DNA of 64,000 nt from Fervidobacterium_A thailandense (lineage in GTDB: Bacteria; Thermotogota; Thermotogae; Thermotogales; Fervidobacteriaceae): the NCBI RefSeq assembly GCF_041505935.1, contig NZ_CP140110.1; one strand, given 5' to 3'. Positions 53,977 through 63,021 of this stretch are shown piece by piece. Under the pieces are notes generated by a model. It made no database searches and was not told where the DNA came from. It saw nothing but the letters and a program-made list of their open reading frames with translations. Both the position numbers and the translations under genes were made by a program. Positions within the stretch are counted from its first letter, which is position 1. The number at the start of each line of letters is the position of its first letter.

Positions 53977-56586
53977 CTAATCGTAAACGCGCAAGGCTTC
54001 GGATGGTGGGATCCGTTTTGACAAGCTTGCCGGTATAGAGACGAAGACGAGTGTTATTCCAAACACGCTCAAAATGGTACCGAAGACTTTCCAAATCGGC
54101 ACGAGTATCTTGAAATCACTGAGTATTGGTGAAATAAAGTCGCGCAAGTCTTGGATGACGAACACTGTTGTGAGTACCGCTACGGCTACAGCAATCGCAA
54201 CGATTGAGAAAGATTCGTAAATGAATATCTTGAAAATAACGTCACCCTTACTACCGATCGCCCTGAGCATACCAATTTCCCTACGTCTGACGTAGACATT
54301 TCGGAAGGTCATGATGGCAAGGCCAGCAAACCCGCTGACAAACCCGATGTAGAACAGTTGTAAGGCCATGTTGACGAGGTTGTTTATAGCCGAGTAGAGT
54401 TTCTCTATCTCACCGGTGATGTAAAACGCTCCGTCAAATTTTCTGGTTACGAACTCCTGAAGTTCGAGGGCATCTTGAGGATTTTTTATGACCCCCGCAT
54501 ACCCTCTGACAGCACCGAAAATCTTCCTATCCCACACGAGGATACCTTCCATGGGAAGTAATGCCTGTTCTTGTGAGTAGCGACCGAATAACGTAAATTC
54601 TTCGCTGATCTTGGGTGAGATACCTGGTAAGACTCCTTTGATCGTCATCCTTATCTTGTCACCTACTTGTTGGTCTATTGGTATCTTGTCGGAGATGAAT
54701 GTGGAGAGTGGTGGAATGCCATCTTTTTTTCGTTTTTCAAGATCCTTCATGAGCTTTTCGGATGGAAGAACAAGTCTATCGAAGATTTCGTTGGTTGATA
54801 CGATGAAGGTGTATTTATCCTTTATGCCCTCGAACGATACCTGGACGAGCTGTATCGGGATGAGTTTTTCGAATTTGGATGTGAATTTCTTGTCTTCGAG
54901 GTATTTGTAAGAGCCGAACAAGGTCTTAATGGGGTTTTCAACGATAATGAAGTTGTAACCGAACGCGCCTTCCTGCTTTTTTGAGTTTATGTATTCCGCG
55001 ATGCTGTGGGGGATGATTGCGCTTATCAAAATGAGAACGAGTGTGACGGAGTATATAACGAAAATCGTGAAATTTCTCGTTTTGTACTTATCAAGGTAGG
55101 CCAAGGCTATTGTGGATGGGACGCTTTTTACACGCTCGAAAAGGTTTCTCAAAAACGGAACAGCGGAGAAGACAACGTAGATCGCTCCAACGAGGAAGTA
55201 TCCTGCCCGGATGAGAAATTGGAGGCCTGCGCCCTCTCCGATCATACTGAAGGTTGCAACAAAAATTGAGAGACCGTAAGTAAGTTGAATTATGGGTGAG
55301 GGGAATAGTAAAGGAATCGTTGCAAGGAAGACTACCAGGGCGTGCTCCAAGGAAACAAGCAGGGAAGCTAAGACAAGCACAAACGCGATGGCCATTTTTA
55401 ACTTTCTCTGAGATTTTTTGCCTTCCGCTCGCCCAGTGTAAAGTGTGACCGGCGATGTTTTCGAAAACTCGAGACTTCTGGAAATGAGTATCGTAACGGG
55501 TACGAAGAGCGATATGACGATAGCGAGAACGATACTCTGAAAGGTCACGTGGAACGGGATTGTATCCTGTACGAACGCAAACAGATCATCCGTTCTACGG
55601 AAAGAGTTTATCTTGTCAAGTAACAGTTTTCCAAATCCCACACCAACTATTGCTCCGACCGTTGCCGACGAGAATAAGTACAGCAGTCCCTCTATGAAAA
55701 GTATGAGAAACATCTTGTGCCTTGGAAAACCTAATGCTCTAAGTGCGCCAAGTGTCTGCTTTCGCTCTTCCGTTAGAATACCAAAGAAGGAAGCGATGAA
55801 TAAGAAGCTTGAGAGTACTGCAAAACCGGAGAATCCGATGAACAGGTAACCGATCAGACGGTTGAGTGGAGATGTTCTGAGTCTGTACTTTGGTGTGGAT
55901 ATCCTTATCGTTCCCTCGGATTTCAGGCTTTCAGCGAGCTTCGGGTGAGCATCTACAGGGAGTGTTGTAGAGACGAAGTACGCGTTCGGATCTTTAAGAG
56001 GGTAGATTCCGTATTTTTCGAATAGATCTTCCGGGAGAAATATCGTACCGTTTGCGGATGTGGTCTCTCCCCTGAAGTTGAGTTCCTTTTCCCCGAATCC
56101 GTTAATTGTGACTTTGTAGCTTCCTTTGGCCGTGATGATCTCTATTTGATCTCCAACCTTCAAATCGAACGCCTGCGCGGTGTCGTAGCTTACAATTACA
56201 CCGTTTCCCTCGAAATTTGCGAATCTCTTAAACTCTTTTGTGAGTGCTATTGCGAAGAGATCGGTGTACTTTTTTCCAATCTTCACCGTCACCTGAGCCA
56301 GCTTGACAGGTGTAAAGTCACGAATTTCGGGAAATTCATGCAGGAAACTTTCTATCTTTTCGGGGTTGAGAGCCTTGGGAAAGAATATCGTATCGGCCTT
56401 GTCTTTGACGATGAGGTCTATCTTACCGAGGTTGCGTTCGATCTTGGTTTGAAGGTACCGCTGAACAGAATCGTTAAGAGAAAGGCCACCAACGAGAAGC
56501 ATGGTGGCCACCATCGTTCCCATAATCGCAAGCAAAACGATCTTCCAGTGTTTGGTGAAGTTTCTGAATGCGATTTTAAGTACCAT
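53977..56586 (-). CDS. Large FtsX/MacB-type ABC permease
   Basis: ATG 56586 follows GGAGG; about 869 residues. N-terminal helix, a large extracytoplasmic domain (about residues 45-250), then helices, a second extracytoplasmic domain, and final helices, i.e. two FtsX-type units (GILTEERKQTLGALRALGFPR-like loop near 280, seen as QTLGALRALGFPR; and RRREIGMLRAIGSKGDV near 785). Such permeases move lipoproteins, lipids or peptides with a LolD-like ATPase. No such ATPase is adjacent; a broken ABC ATPase lies at 18083. Confidence 0.88.
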   Translation of the reverse strand: MVLKIAFRNFTKHWKIVLLAIMGTMVATMLLVGGLSLNDSVQRYLQTKIERNLGKIDLIVKDKADTIFFPKALNPEKIESFLHEFPEIRDFTPVKLAQVTVKIGKKYTDLFAIALTKEFKRFANFEGNGVIVSYDTAQAFDLKVGDQIEIITAKGSYKVTINGFGEKELNFRGETTSANGTIFLPEDLFEKYGIYPLKDPNAYFVSTTLPVDAHPKLAESLKSEGTIRISTPKYRLRTSPLNRLIGYLFIGFSGFAVLSSFLFIASFFGILTEERKQTLGALRALGFPRHKMFLILFIEGLLYLFSSATVGAIVGVGFGKLLLDKINSFRRTDDLFAFVQDTIPFHVTFQSIVLAIVISLFVPVTILISRSLEFSKTSPVTLYTGRAEGKKSQRKLKMAIAFVLVLASLLVSLEHALVVFLATIPLLFPSPIIQLTYGLSIFVATFSMIGEGAGLQFLIRAGYFLVGAIYVVFSAVPFLRNLFERVKSVPSTIALAYLDKYKTRNFTIFVIYSVTLVLILISAIIPHSIAEYINSKKQEGAFGYNFIIVENPIKTLFGSYKYLEDKKFTSKFEKLIPIQLVQVSFEGIKDKYTFIVSTNEIFDRLVLPSEKLMKDLEKRKKDGIPPLSTFISDKIPIDQQVGDKIRMTIKGVLPGISPKISEEFTLFGRYSQEQALLPMEGILVWDRKIFGAVRGYAGVIKNPQDALELQEFVTRKFDGAFYITGEIEKLYSAINNLVNMALQLFYIGFVSGFAGLAIMTFRNVYVRRREIGMLRAIGSKGDVIFKIFIYESFSIVAIAVAVAVLTTVFVIQDLRDFISPILSDFKILVPIWKVFGTILSVFGITLVFVSIPASLSKRIPPSEALRVYD

Positions 56587-56618
56587 TTTTCGGCCTCCAA
56601 GTGTGTTGAATTTGGTCA

Positions 56619-57737
56619 TCAATCTTCTTCGGTAAGTTTCTGGAGGAGCCTTAAGTACCTACTTCTTGATGGATGTCTCAGCTTTCTGAGAGCTTTGACT
56701 TCGATTTGCCTGATTCTTTCCCTCGTTACACCGAAGTACTGACCAACTTCTTCAAGAGTTTTAGGTTTTCCGTCCAAAATTCCATATCTCATCTTCAGCA
56801 CCATTTTTTCCCTGTCGTTGAGTGTCTCCAGTAATTTGTCTATCTCCTCTTTCATGAGCATCCTGATGGCCTCTTTCTTCGGTGAACCTATGCTTTCATC
56901 AGCAACGAAATCACCCATCGAAGAGTCTTCCTCTTCACCAACTGGCGTTTCGAGTGACAACGTTTCAGGCGCGGCTTGGAGAATCTCCTCGATCTTTTCC
57001 ACCGGCTTTCCGACTTGCTCCGCGATGTATTCAAGTGGTGGTTCTTCACCGTGTTCAAGCATGTACTCTCGTTTGATTTTCTGGATCTTGTTTATCGTTT
57101 CGACCATGTGTACCGGTACCCTTATTGTACGCGCTTGGTCCGCTATGGCCCTCGTTATGGCTTGCCTGATCCACCAGGTTGCGTAAGTGGAGAACTTGTA
57201 CCCTTTCGTCCAGTCGAATTTTTCAACGGCTTTGATCAATCCCAAACTACCTTCCTGAATAAGGTCGAGGAACGACAAACCTTTACCGAGGTACCTCTTG
57301 GCCATGCTGACGACAAGCCTGAGGTTCGATATGATGAGCTCCTCTTTTGCTTTTTTATCACCTTTCTGCGCCAGCTGGGCAAGGCGTTTCTCCTCCGACG
57401 GGGTGAGAAGTCTGATCTTACCGATATCACGTAGGTACATCTTTATAAGGTCTTTTGGTTCGGTGCTATCGAACACCTCTGGACCTTCCGAAAGGTAAGC
57501 TCTGACATCCTCTTCGATGTTCGTAATATCGGTATTATCCCTTATCTCGATCCTGTTCTTCTCAAGGGTTTCGTAAACCAGATCGAGGAAATTGCTGTCC
57601 ATCGTTTCCTCTTCACCCGGTGGGAAGGTCCTATCGATGTCGTCGTAAGTGATGTAGCCTTTCTTTTTTCCGAGCTCAACGAGTTTTTCAAGTCTTTTCT
57701 GGAGTTCCGGGTTATCTTTCAAGGCAGCCTTCGACAT
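56619..57737 (-). CDS. rpoD: Primary RNA polymerase sigma factor RpoD (SigA)
   Basis: Directs transcription at -35/-10 promoters such as those listed here. ATG 57737 follows GGAGGTGG; about 372 residues. Region 1.2/2 includes DPIKMYLRDIG-like LIKMYLRDIGK, region 2.3-2.4 has LDLIQEGSLGLIKAVEKFD and YATWWIRQAI, and region 4.2 has GVTRERIRQIEVKALRKLR. Short non-conserved region between 1.2 and 2. Conserved beside dnaG. Confidence 0.97.
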   Translation of the reverse strand: MSKAALKDNPELQKRLEKLVELGKKKGYITYDDIDRTFPPGEEETMDSNFLDLVYETLEKNRIEIRDNTDITNIEEDVRAYLSEGPEVFDSTEPKDLIKMYLRDIGKIRLLTPSEEKRLAQLAQKGDKKAKEELIISNLRLVVSMAKRYLGKGLSFLDLIQEGSLGLIKAVEKFDWTKGYKFSTYATWWIRQAITRAIADQARTIRVPVHMVETINKIQKIKREYMLEHGEEPPLEYIAEQVGKPVEKIEEILQAAPETLSLETPVGEEEDSSMGDFVADESIGSPKKEAIRMLMKEEIDKLLETLNDREKMVLKMRYGILDGKPKTLEEVGQYFGVTRERIRQIEVKALRKLRHPSRSRYLRLLQKLTEED

Positions 57738-57775
57738 GAGAATATCCACCTCCTCACGATAGATTCATTCACAAT

Positions 57776-59476
57776 TTATTTTTGGCCTTTTTTCAATTTT
57801 TCCCGCTGTTTGACGAGTTCGATGCGAGCTTTGAGGAGAACTTTCTTCTCGTCGGGTGAGCTCACTTTTGAGATCATGTTGTCGATTTCTTTGATTCTCT
57901 TTTCGATTTTGCGCACTTCGATCTCCTTTTTTATGCCCTCGATAACGCTATCGTCTATTTCAAAGTTAATTTTTTCAAGGGAACTCCTCACAAAATTTCC
58001 CATATCTTTAGACAACTGATCCAGCGAAACGTTCAAATCTTTTGCGATGAGAAAAAACTCCCGGGCCTTTCCCTCGAGGATTTCAGGTGAAAATTCGAGC
58101 TTGGAGAATTCTTCCGGATAATTGAAGTACATGAACACAAGATAGTCCTCGAGTGTTGGTAATGACGGGATAGCCTGTGCCTGAGTGACGGAGATACCGG
58201 TGATTCCCACGTACGGACGAATTGTTTGCGACACGTCTGGAATTTTTGAAAGTATGCTTTCGATCTTACTCACCGGTAAACCTACCAGTTCAGCTACTCT
58301 GCTCATCAAACCAGTTACGAGTTTTGGGTTTGTCTGAAGGATCGTCATCCATTTTCGTACACTTTGAAGGTACGTGTTGACAGCATTTGGATTTGAAAAA
58401 TCATAGCCCTGCGCGAGCGTTTCGGCGACGAACAGATCCGGGGATTTTGAATTCTCAAGGCTTTCTATCAATCCCTTTTCACCGAGTTTCCGATACACCT
58501 CATCCGCGTCTTTACCACCTCTGAACTGCGCGATCATGACGTTGAAACCGAGTGGCAGGAGCAACTCAAGGCTCCTAAGTGCGGCTTTTACTCCGGCGCT
58601 GTCGCTGTCGAAGGCTATAACTATGTTGTTTGTGAACTTCCTTATTTTCGATGCGTGTGCTTTTGTCAATGCCGTTCCAAGAGTTGCAACCGTACTCTTT
58701 ATACCTGCTCTGTGGAAGGCTATAGCGTCAAAGTAGCCTTCGCAAATGACTGCGTAATCTAACTGCTTCATGTATTCTTTCGCCACGTGCATCATGAAAA
58801 GGGTGGTTGATTTTTTGAAAACGATGGTATCCTGTGAATTTATGTATTTCGGTACACCATCACCAACAAGACGTCCGCCGAAAGCTATTATGCGCCCGTA
58901 ATCGTCACTTATAGGTATCGTTATCCTTCCAGCGAATGGGTCGGTGTAGACGAACCCGAACTGTTCGAGTTTTTCCCTGTCCAAGTTCAGTGCTTGCGCG
59001 ATAGTTTGAGGAAACTTTGAACCAGGTGGTGAATAGCCGAACTCGTAAAGTGAAATCTCCCGTTTGTCGAAACCTCGGTCTTCCAGGTATTGGATAATAT
59101 TTGCGGAGTTGTTCAGTGCTGAGCGGTATTTGTTGTGGAGCTGTCTGTAGAATTCAAAATAAAGGCTTCTGAGTTGATCCTCTTCCCGAAGCTCTATCTC
59201 CTCACCGACACGTTCGGCAAGTTTTCTTAAAGCCTCAACGTAAGAGATGTTCTCGATCTCTTGGACGAATTTAATAACGTCTCCTGAGGCACCACAGCCA
59301 AAACAGTGATATATATTCTTTGTGGGGCTCACGTAGAACGATGGAGTAGTTTCCGTGTGAAATGGGCACAGTCCCCTGTAGTTGGCTCCAACCTTTTGGA
59401 GGCTGACGTATTCTGATATGACCTCCACAATATCGAGTTTTGACTTAATACGCTCGACTGTTTCCCTGGGAATCAT
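57776..59476 (-). CDS. dnaG: DNA primase
   Basis: 566 residues. N-terminal CHC2 zinc finger (CPFHTETTPSFYVSP followed by HCFGCGASGD), then the primase core with Toprim motifs AVICEGYFDAIAFHRAG and IAFDSDSAG, then a C-terminal helicase-interaction region rich in Lys/Glu. It makes RNA primers for replication. 38 bases upstream of rpoD; together they form the macromolecular-synthesis operon. Confidence 0.97.
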   Translation of the reverse strand: MIPRETVERIKSKLDIVEVISEYVSLQKVGANYRGLCPFHTETTPSFYVSPTKNIYHCFGCGASGDVIKFVQEIENISYVEALRKLAERVGEEIELREEDQLRSLYFEFYRQLHNKYRSALNNSANIIQYLEDRGFDKREISLYEFGYSPPGSKFPQTIAQALNLDREKLEQFGFVYTDPFAGRITIPISDDYGRIIAFGGRLVGDGVPKYINSQDTIVFKKSTTLFMMHVAKEYMKQLDYAVICEGYFDAIAFHRAGIKSTVATLGTALTKAHASKIRKFTNNIVIAFDSDSAGVKAALRSLELLLPLGFNVMIAQFRGGKDADEVYRKLGEKGLIESLENSKSPDLFVAETLAQGYDFSNPNAVNTYLQSVRKWMTILQTNPKLVTGLMSRVAELVGLPVSKIESILSKIPDVSQTIRPYVGITGISVTQAQAIPSLPTLEDYLVFMYFNYPEEFSKLEFSPEILEGKAREFFLIAKDLNVSLDQLSKDMGNFVRSSLEKINFEIDDSVIEGIKKEIEVRKIEKRIKEIDNMISKVSSPDEKKVLLKARIELVKQREKLKKGQK

Positions 59477-59632
59477 ACGACGACCTCCCAGGTACCGGAA
59501 AAGTTTTTGAAAGGCTTAAACGATGAATAAACAAAGGCGCAGATGGTGGATACCACCTGCACCTTCATTTTTAATTGAGCGATTGATTCGAGACATCTCT
59601 GCCACAGAATTCTGGAAGCAACCATCGAAAGA

Positions 59633-60031
59633 TTAACGCTTGGAGAACTGAGGAGCCCTTCTCGCTTTCTTGAGCCCGTACTTCTTTCTTTCGACCATCC
59701 TCGGGTCCCTGGTAAGGTAACCCTTTTCCCTGAGTATTGGCCTGAGATCCGGGTTGTACGCAACGAGTGCGCGTGCAATACCGAGTCTAACGGCTCCGGC
59801 TTGTCCACTCTTACCTCCACCCTCAACCCTTATGAAAAGGTCAAAAGAACCCTCGAGTCCTACCGTTCTGAGAGGTTCGATCGCGTGGAGTGTCCAGATT
59901 TTATTCTCAAAGTAGTCATTCAAATCGTTGTATTCTTGGTCATTTATCGTTATCTTGCCGGTTCCGGGTTTCAGGTACACTCTTGCAACGGAGGTCTTCC
60001 TTCTACCAGTTCCCATGTAAATTTCCGCCAT
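59633..60031 (-). CDS. rpsI: 30S ribosomal protein S9
   Basis: 132 residues, ending in the typical basic tail KKARRAPQFSKR that reaches the P-site tRNA. YMGTGRRKTSVARV and GGGKSGQAGAVRLGIARAL are signatures. 32 bases after rplM. A gap of about 150 bases separates it from dnaG. Confidence 0.97.
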   Translation of the reverse strand: MAEIYMGTGRRKTSVARVYLKPGTGKITINDQEYNDLNDYFENKIWTLHAIEPLRTVGLEGSFDLFIRVEGGGKSGQAGAVRLGIARALVAYNPDLRPILREKGYLTRDPRMVERKKYGLKKARRAPQFSKR

Positions 60032-60063
60032 CTGCCTTCCCTCCTCTATTCCTCTTCAGCACA

Positions 60064-60510
60064 TTAGAGAAGCTCTACTTTTTCTGGCTTCTGTGCTTGG
60101 TGTGGGTGTTCTGATCCAGCGTAGACTTTCAGTCTCTTAAACTGGTGTCTTCCGATGATCGTCTTTGGGAGCATCCTCTTAACCGCAAGTTCGATCAGTC
60201 TCTCGGGATGGGTTTCGAGTATTTGCTTTGCGGTCTTGGATTTCAGACCACCAGGGTATCCAGAGTGGTGGTAGTAAACCTTCTGGGTCAGTTTCTTTCC
60301 TGTGAGTTTGACCTTCTCGGCGTTGATGACGACAACGAAGTTACCAGAATCGATGTGTGGTGTCCAGGTTGGTTCATTCTTTCCTTGCAAAAGTAACGCT
60401 ATCCTCGTTGCTAACCTGCCAAGGGGTTTGTCCGTAGCGTCCACAAGGTACCATTTTCTCTCAACGTTGGTTGGCATTGTGGTTTTCTGAACGGGGAATG
60501 GTCTTGCCAT
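60064..60510 (-). CDS. rplM: 50S ribosomal protein L13
   Basis: ATG 60510 follows GAAGGGAGG; 148 residues. KWYLVDATDKPLGRLAT, DSGNFVVVINAEKV, HHSGYPGG and LKVYAGSEHPHQAQKP are L13 signatures. It is followed by rpsI as in most bacteria. Confidence 0.97.
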   Translation of the reverse strand: MARPFPVQKTTMPTNVERKWYLVDATDKPLGRLATRIALLLQGKNEPTWTPHIDSGNFVVVINAEKVKLTGKKLTQKVYYHHSGYPGGLKSKTAKQILETHPERLIELAVKRMLPKTIIGRHQFKRLKVYAGSEHPHQAQKPEKVELL

Positions 60511-60541
60511 ACACTTTCCTCCCTTCGTGTCTATTTCATTT

Positions 60542-61069
60542 TTACTCAAATATCTTTTCTATTCTTCCCCTCACAAGAGCGTTCACGATCGAATCGATGG
60601 AGAATTTGATCGCGTTAAACGCGGCAATCCACGGTAAGAATTTCACCACTTCTGCAAAAGGTATCTTCCAGTAAAACGGCACGACGATCATGTTTAAAAC
60701 GAGCATCACACCAGTTGTTACGAGGACACCGACTACGTAGCCAAGAATCTCCGTTGCTCGGTTTTTCCTAATCCTGTAGACCAAAATCGTCGGCACTATG
60801 AAGAAAAATCCAGCTGCGAAGTTCATCAAAATACCTACTATGTCACCGGACTTGAGTATATAAAATAGCAGATCTTTTATGATTAGTACGAGTATTGCAT
60901 CGGGAATACCGAATATGAATCCCGCAAGGAGCGCTAAGATATCACTTGGATCGTATTTCAAAAAATTTACCGCCGGGAAGATCGGAAATTCCAAGAACAT
61001 TAGCCCAGTTGCGAGTGCCGACATTATTCCGATCGTTGCAATTCGCGTGGCGGTAGTCTGCTTTTTCAT
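60542..61069 (-). CDS. ribU: ECF transporter substrate-binding (S) component, riboflavin type
   Basis: 175 residues with about six membrane helices and the N-terminal ATRIATIGIMSALATGLMF and KYDPSDILALLAGFIFG segments of the RibU family. RibU captures riboflavin and needs a shared EcfA/T module, not present here. Its place between rpmA and rplM matches Thermotoga RibU (recalled), which strengthens the call. Confidence 0.9.
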   Translation of the reverse strand: MKKQTTATRIATIGIMSALATGLMFLEFPIFPAVNFLKYDPSDILALLAGFIFGIPDAILVLIIKDLLFYILKSGDIVGILMNFAAGFFFIVPTILVYRIRKNRATEILGYVVGVLVTTGVMLVLNMIVVPFYWKIPFAEVVKFLPWIAAFNAIKFSIDSIVNALVRGRIEKIFE

Positions 61070-61089
61070 GGCAATTTCACCTCAAATGC

Positions 61090-61356
61090 TCACTCTTCGA
61101 TCACGGTGACGTACTTTCTGTTGTTCCTCTCGAAGAACTTTACGATTCCGTCTTTCAGTGCGAAGAGTGTGAAATCCCTACCCATTCCGACGTTTTTACC
61201 GGGCCAGATGCGCGTTCCGCGCTGCCTAACGATTATGTTACCAGCTACAACTCTTTCTCCGTCGTATTTTTTGACACCTAAGTACTTCGGATTGCTATCC
61301 CTACCGTTTCTTCCAGCACCGCTCGATTTCGCGAAGAGTTGTATATTAATGCACAT
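61090..61356 (-). CDS. rpmA: 50S ribosomal protein L27 with N-terminal extension
   Basis: 88 residues. The body, KSSGAGRNGRDSNPKYLGVK, is standard, but it is preceded by MCINIQLFA, a Firmicutes-type extension that must be cut off before L27 can serve the peptidyl-transferase centre. The predicted cut is after FA. The protease Prp is encoded immediately upstream and overlaps by 11 bases. Confidence 0.96.
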   Translation of the reverse strand: MCINIQLFAKSSGAGRNGRDSNPKYLGVKKYDGERVVAGNIIVRQRGTRIWPGKNVGMGRDFTLFALKDGIVKFFERNNRKYVTVIEE

Positions 61357-61666
61357 CGTCGTTCACCTCCATGTTTACTCTTATGTACTTTGGATACTGC
61401 TCTGAAAGGTCGAGGAGCGTTTCGACAAGTTCGGCAACGAACCTCTGCGATACTTCCGATTGTGCGATTCTTTCAACTCTCAACTTACCCGTGTTGATTA
61501 TCTCAACGTGTGCACCTTCTTTTTGCAAAGCCCTTGCCGTGTGTTGGGAAACCGTACTTACCGCCGCGCAAACGATGTCCTTTCCCTTCTCGTCGTAGTT
61601 GGCGTGCCCGAAGATTTCGAATTCTGTGAAGTATTCTCCACGTTTTCTGAAAACGCACTTAATCAT
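61346..61666 (-). CDS. prp: Ribosomal-processing cysteine protease Prp
   Basis: 106 residues; FGHANYDEKGKDIVCAAVSTV holds the catalytic His (GHA) and Cys (VCAAVS) of Prp. The family cleaves the N-terminal extension of L27. Located between rplU and rpmA, the conserved position, and only 3 bases after rplU. Confidence 0.93.
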   Translation of the reverse strand: MIKCVFRKRGEYFTEFEIFGHANYDEKGKDIVCAAVSTVSQHTARALQKEGAHVEIINTGKLRVERIAQSEVSQRFVAELVETLLDLSEQYPKYIRVNMEVNDDVH

Positions 61667-61669
61667 ACC

Positions 61670-61990
61670 TTATCCGATGTTTATTTCTTCGATCTTCACC
61701 GTAGTGTACCACTGTCGATGGCCTTTAATGGTTTTGTGCCCTTTTCTGGGGATGAACTGACCGACCAGAACTTTCCTTGCCCTCGCGTGTTCGACAACCG
61801 TTCCGGTGACCTTCACATTCGTTAGGTACGGTTTACCTACGAGGACCTTCCCGTCGTCGGTCTTCACAAAGAGTACCTTGTCAAACGTTACCTTGTCTCC
61901 AGCTGCAAAACCGTTCAGTTTCTCGGTGTGCAACAACTCTCCAACCTGCACCTTGTACTGTCTTCCACCTGTTTCCACGATAGCGTACAC
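61670..61990 (-). CDS. rplU: 50S ribosomal protein L21
   Basis: GTG 61990 is 8 bases after GAGGAGG; 106 residues. YAIVETGGRQYKVQVGE and RKGHKTIKGHRQWYTTVKI are L21 signatures. First gene of the rplU-prp-rpmA-ribU-rplM-rpsI block, downstream of a long hairpin leader. Confidence 0.96.
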   Translation of the reverse strand: MYAIVETGGRQYKVQVGELLHTEKLNGFAAGDKVTFDKVLFVKTDDGKVLVGKPYLTNVKVTGTVVEHARARKVLVGQFIPRKGHKTIKGHRQWYTTVKIEEINIG

Positions 61991-62016
61991 ACAGTCCACC
62001 TCCTCATGCTTGTACA

Positions 62017-62087
62017 GGCACTAAAACACGTAAATTGGAGATGTGTGCGGGGCCATCTCCAATTCTTTGAGACGTGTTTTATGTGCC
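62017..62087 (-). promoter_or_regulatory. Long hairpin leader of rplU mRNA
   Basis: The 5' untranslated region can fold into one extended hairpin: GGCAC/GTGCC, AAAACACGT/ACGTGTTTT and AATTGGAGATG/CATCTCCAATT in nested order, with small internal loops. It is placed like the known L21 leader motif of Firmicutes, where ribosomal protein autoregulation is suspected. Whether it is homologous is unknown. No T tract, so it is not a plain terminator. Confidence 0.7.
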
Positions 62088-62109
62088 TCTTTTTGATTTA
62101 CGCATGGAT

Positions 62110-62137
62110 ATTTTACCATCAAAGTTCGGTTTGTAAA
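62110..62137 (-). promoter_or_regulatory. Promoter of rplU operon
   Basis: TTTACA (62137-62132), 16 bases, TAAAAT (62115-62110) on the - strand, upstream of the hairpin leader. Confidence 0.6.
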
Positions 62138-62223
62138 ATACTTTTTTGTTAATGTAAATTTACGAACTCCGAAAAGTGTTGGCGTTCGATTTTGACCAGT
62201 TTTGGAGAGTTTTCAAATCTGAT

Positions 62224-62252
62224 TTGATTTTTTGAGAAAAATATGCTACAAT
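62224..62252 (+). promoter_or_regulatory. Promoter of spoVS-like gene
   Basis: TTGATT, 17 bases, TACAAT on the + strand, about 75 bases before the ATG. Confidence 0.7.
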
Positions 62253-62325
62253 ATATTTGATTTTTAGCAGGCCTCAGCAGAAGAAATCTACCCACACTTT
62301 AGATAAAACAAGGAGGATAGGTATT

Positions 62326-62595
62326 ATGGAAATTCTGAAAGTCAGCACGAAGTCGAGTCCGAACAAAGTTGCGGGTGCTATCGTTGGTTCTCTCAAGAAG
62401 AACGGTAAGGTCGAGGTCCAGGCGATCGGTGCGGGTGCGGTCAACCAAGCTTCGAAAGCGTTGGCTATAGCCCGGAGGTTCTTGGAACAAGAGAAACTTG
62501 ACCTCTACGCCGTTCCAGCGTTCATCGAAATAAAAATTGGGGAAGAAATGAGGACGGGGATTTCATTCAAGATTTATTTGAAGGAAAACAAGTGA
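62326..62595 (+). CDS. spoVS: Stage V sporulation protein S family protein
   Basis: ATG 62326 follows AAGGAGG; 89 residues. EILKVSTKSSPNKVAGAIVG and AIGAGAVNQASKALAIARRF are the SpoVS/Alba-like core. The family is named for sporulation but is found in many non-sporulating thermophiles; nucleic-acid binding is suspected. Confidence 0.95.
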   Translation: MEILKVSTKSSPNKVAGAIVGSLKKNGKVEVQAIGAGAVNQASKALAIARRFLEQEKLDLYAVPAFIEIKIGEEMRTGISFKIYLKENK

Positions 62596-62633
62596 TGAGC
62601 TTGATAAACTTTTGAGTATGTGAGAAGTGGCGG

Positions 62634-62876
62634 ATGGAGGACCTGAGGTACATTGCGGAAGTTTGCCTTAACGACGAAAGGATTTACGAGATAGTGAGTA
62701 ATATAGCATGTATGAGTGAAGAGCAGCTTAGGGAGTTTAAAAACAAAGTCATCGCTTACTTCATGAACAAAAGTTCCCAAGATGATATGGAAGCTTACAA
62801 ATTCTACAAAATTGTTCTTGAGAACGACAACGCGAAAAAGATATTGGAAATCTACGAGCAACTTAAGGGTGGTTAG
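62634..62876 (+). CDS. Small helical protein, unknown function
   Basis: 80 residues, acidic and probably all-helical (AEVCLNDERIYEIVSNIA, EEQLREFKNKVIAYF, KKILEIYEQLKGG). No family recognised. It begins 38 bases after spoVS with a weak ribosome site and ends before a terminator, so it is probably co-transcribed with spoVS. Confidence 0.7.
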   Translation: MEDLRYIAEVCLNDERIYEIVSNIACMSEEQLREFKNKVIAYFMNKSSQDDMEAYKFYKIVLENDNAKKILEIYEQLKGG

Positions 62877-62918
62877 CTTTGTTGGATGTAAATTCGGCTA
62901 GGCGGAAATGCCGCTCCA

Positions 62919-62944
62919 CACCCGGTGCTTGAAGCACCGGGTTT
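62919..62944 (+). terminator. Rho-independent terminator after spoVS operon
   Basis: 9-bp stem ACCCGGTGC/GCACCGGGT with a 5-base loop, followed by TTGTG; the T tract is short. Confidence 0.65.
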
Positions 62945-63021
62945 GTGCGTTTAATTTGATTGCGCTAGAGCAAATTAAAGACGGATCAGATGCGTGAGTT
63001 TTTTAAAGGAGGTTGACAAAA

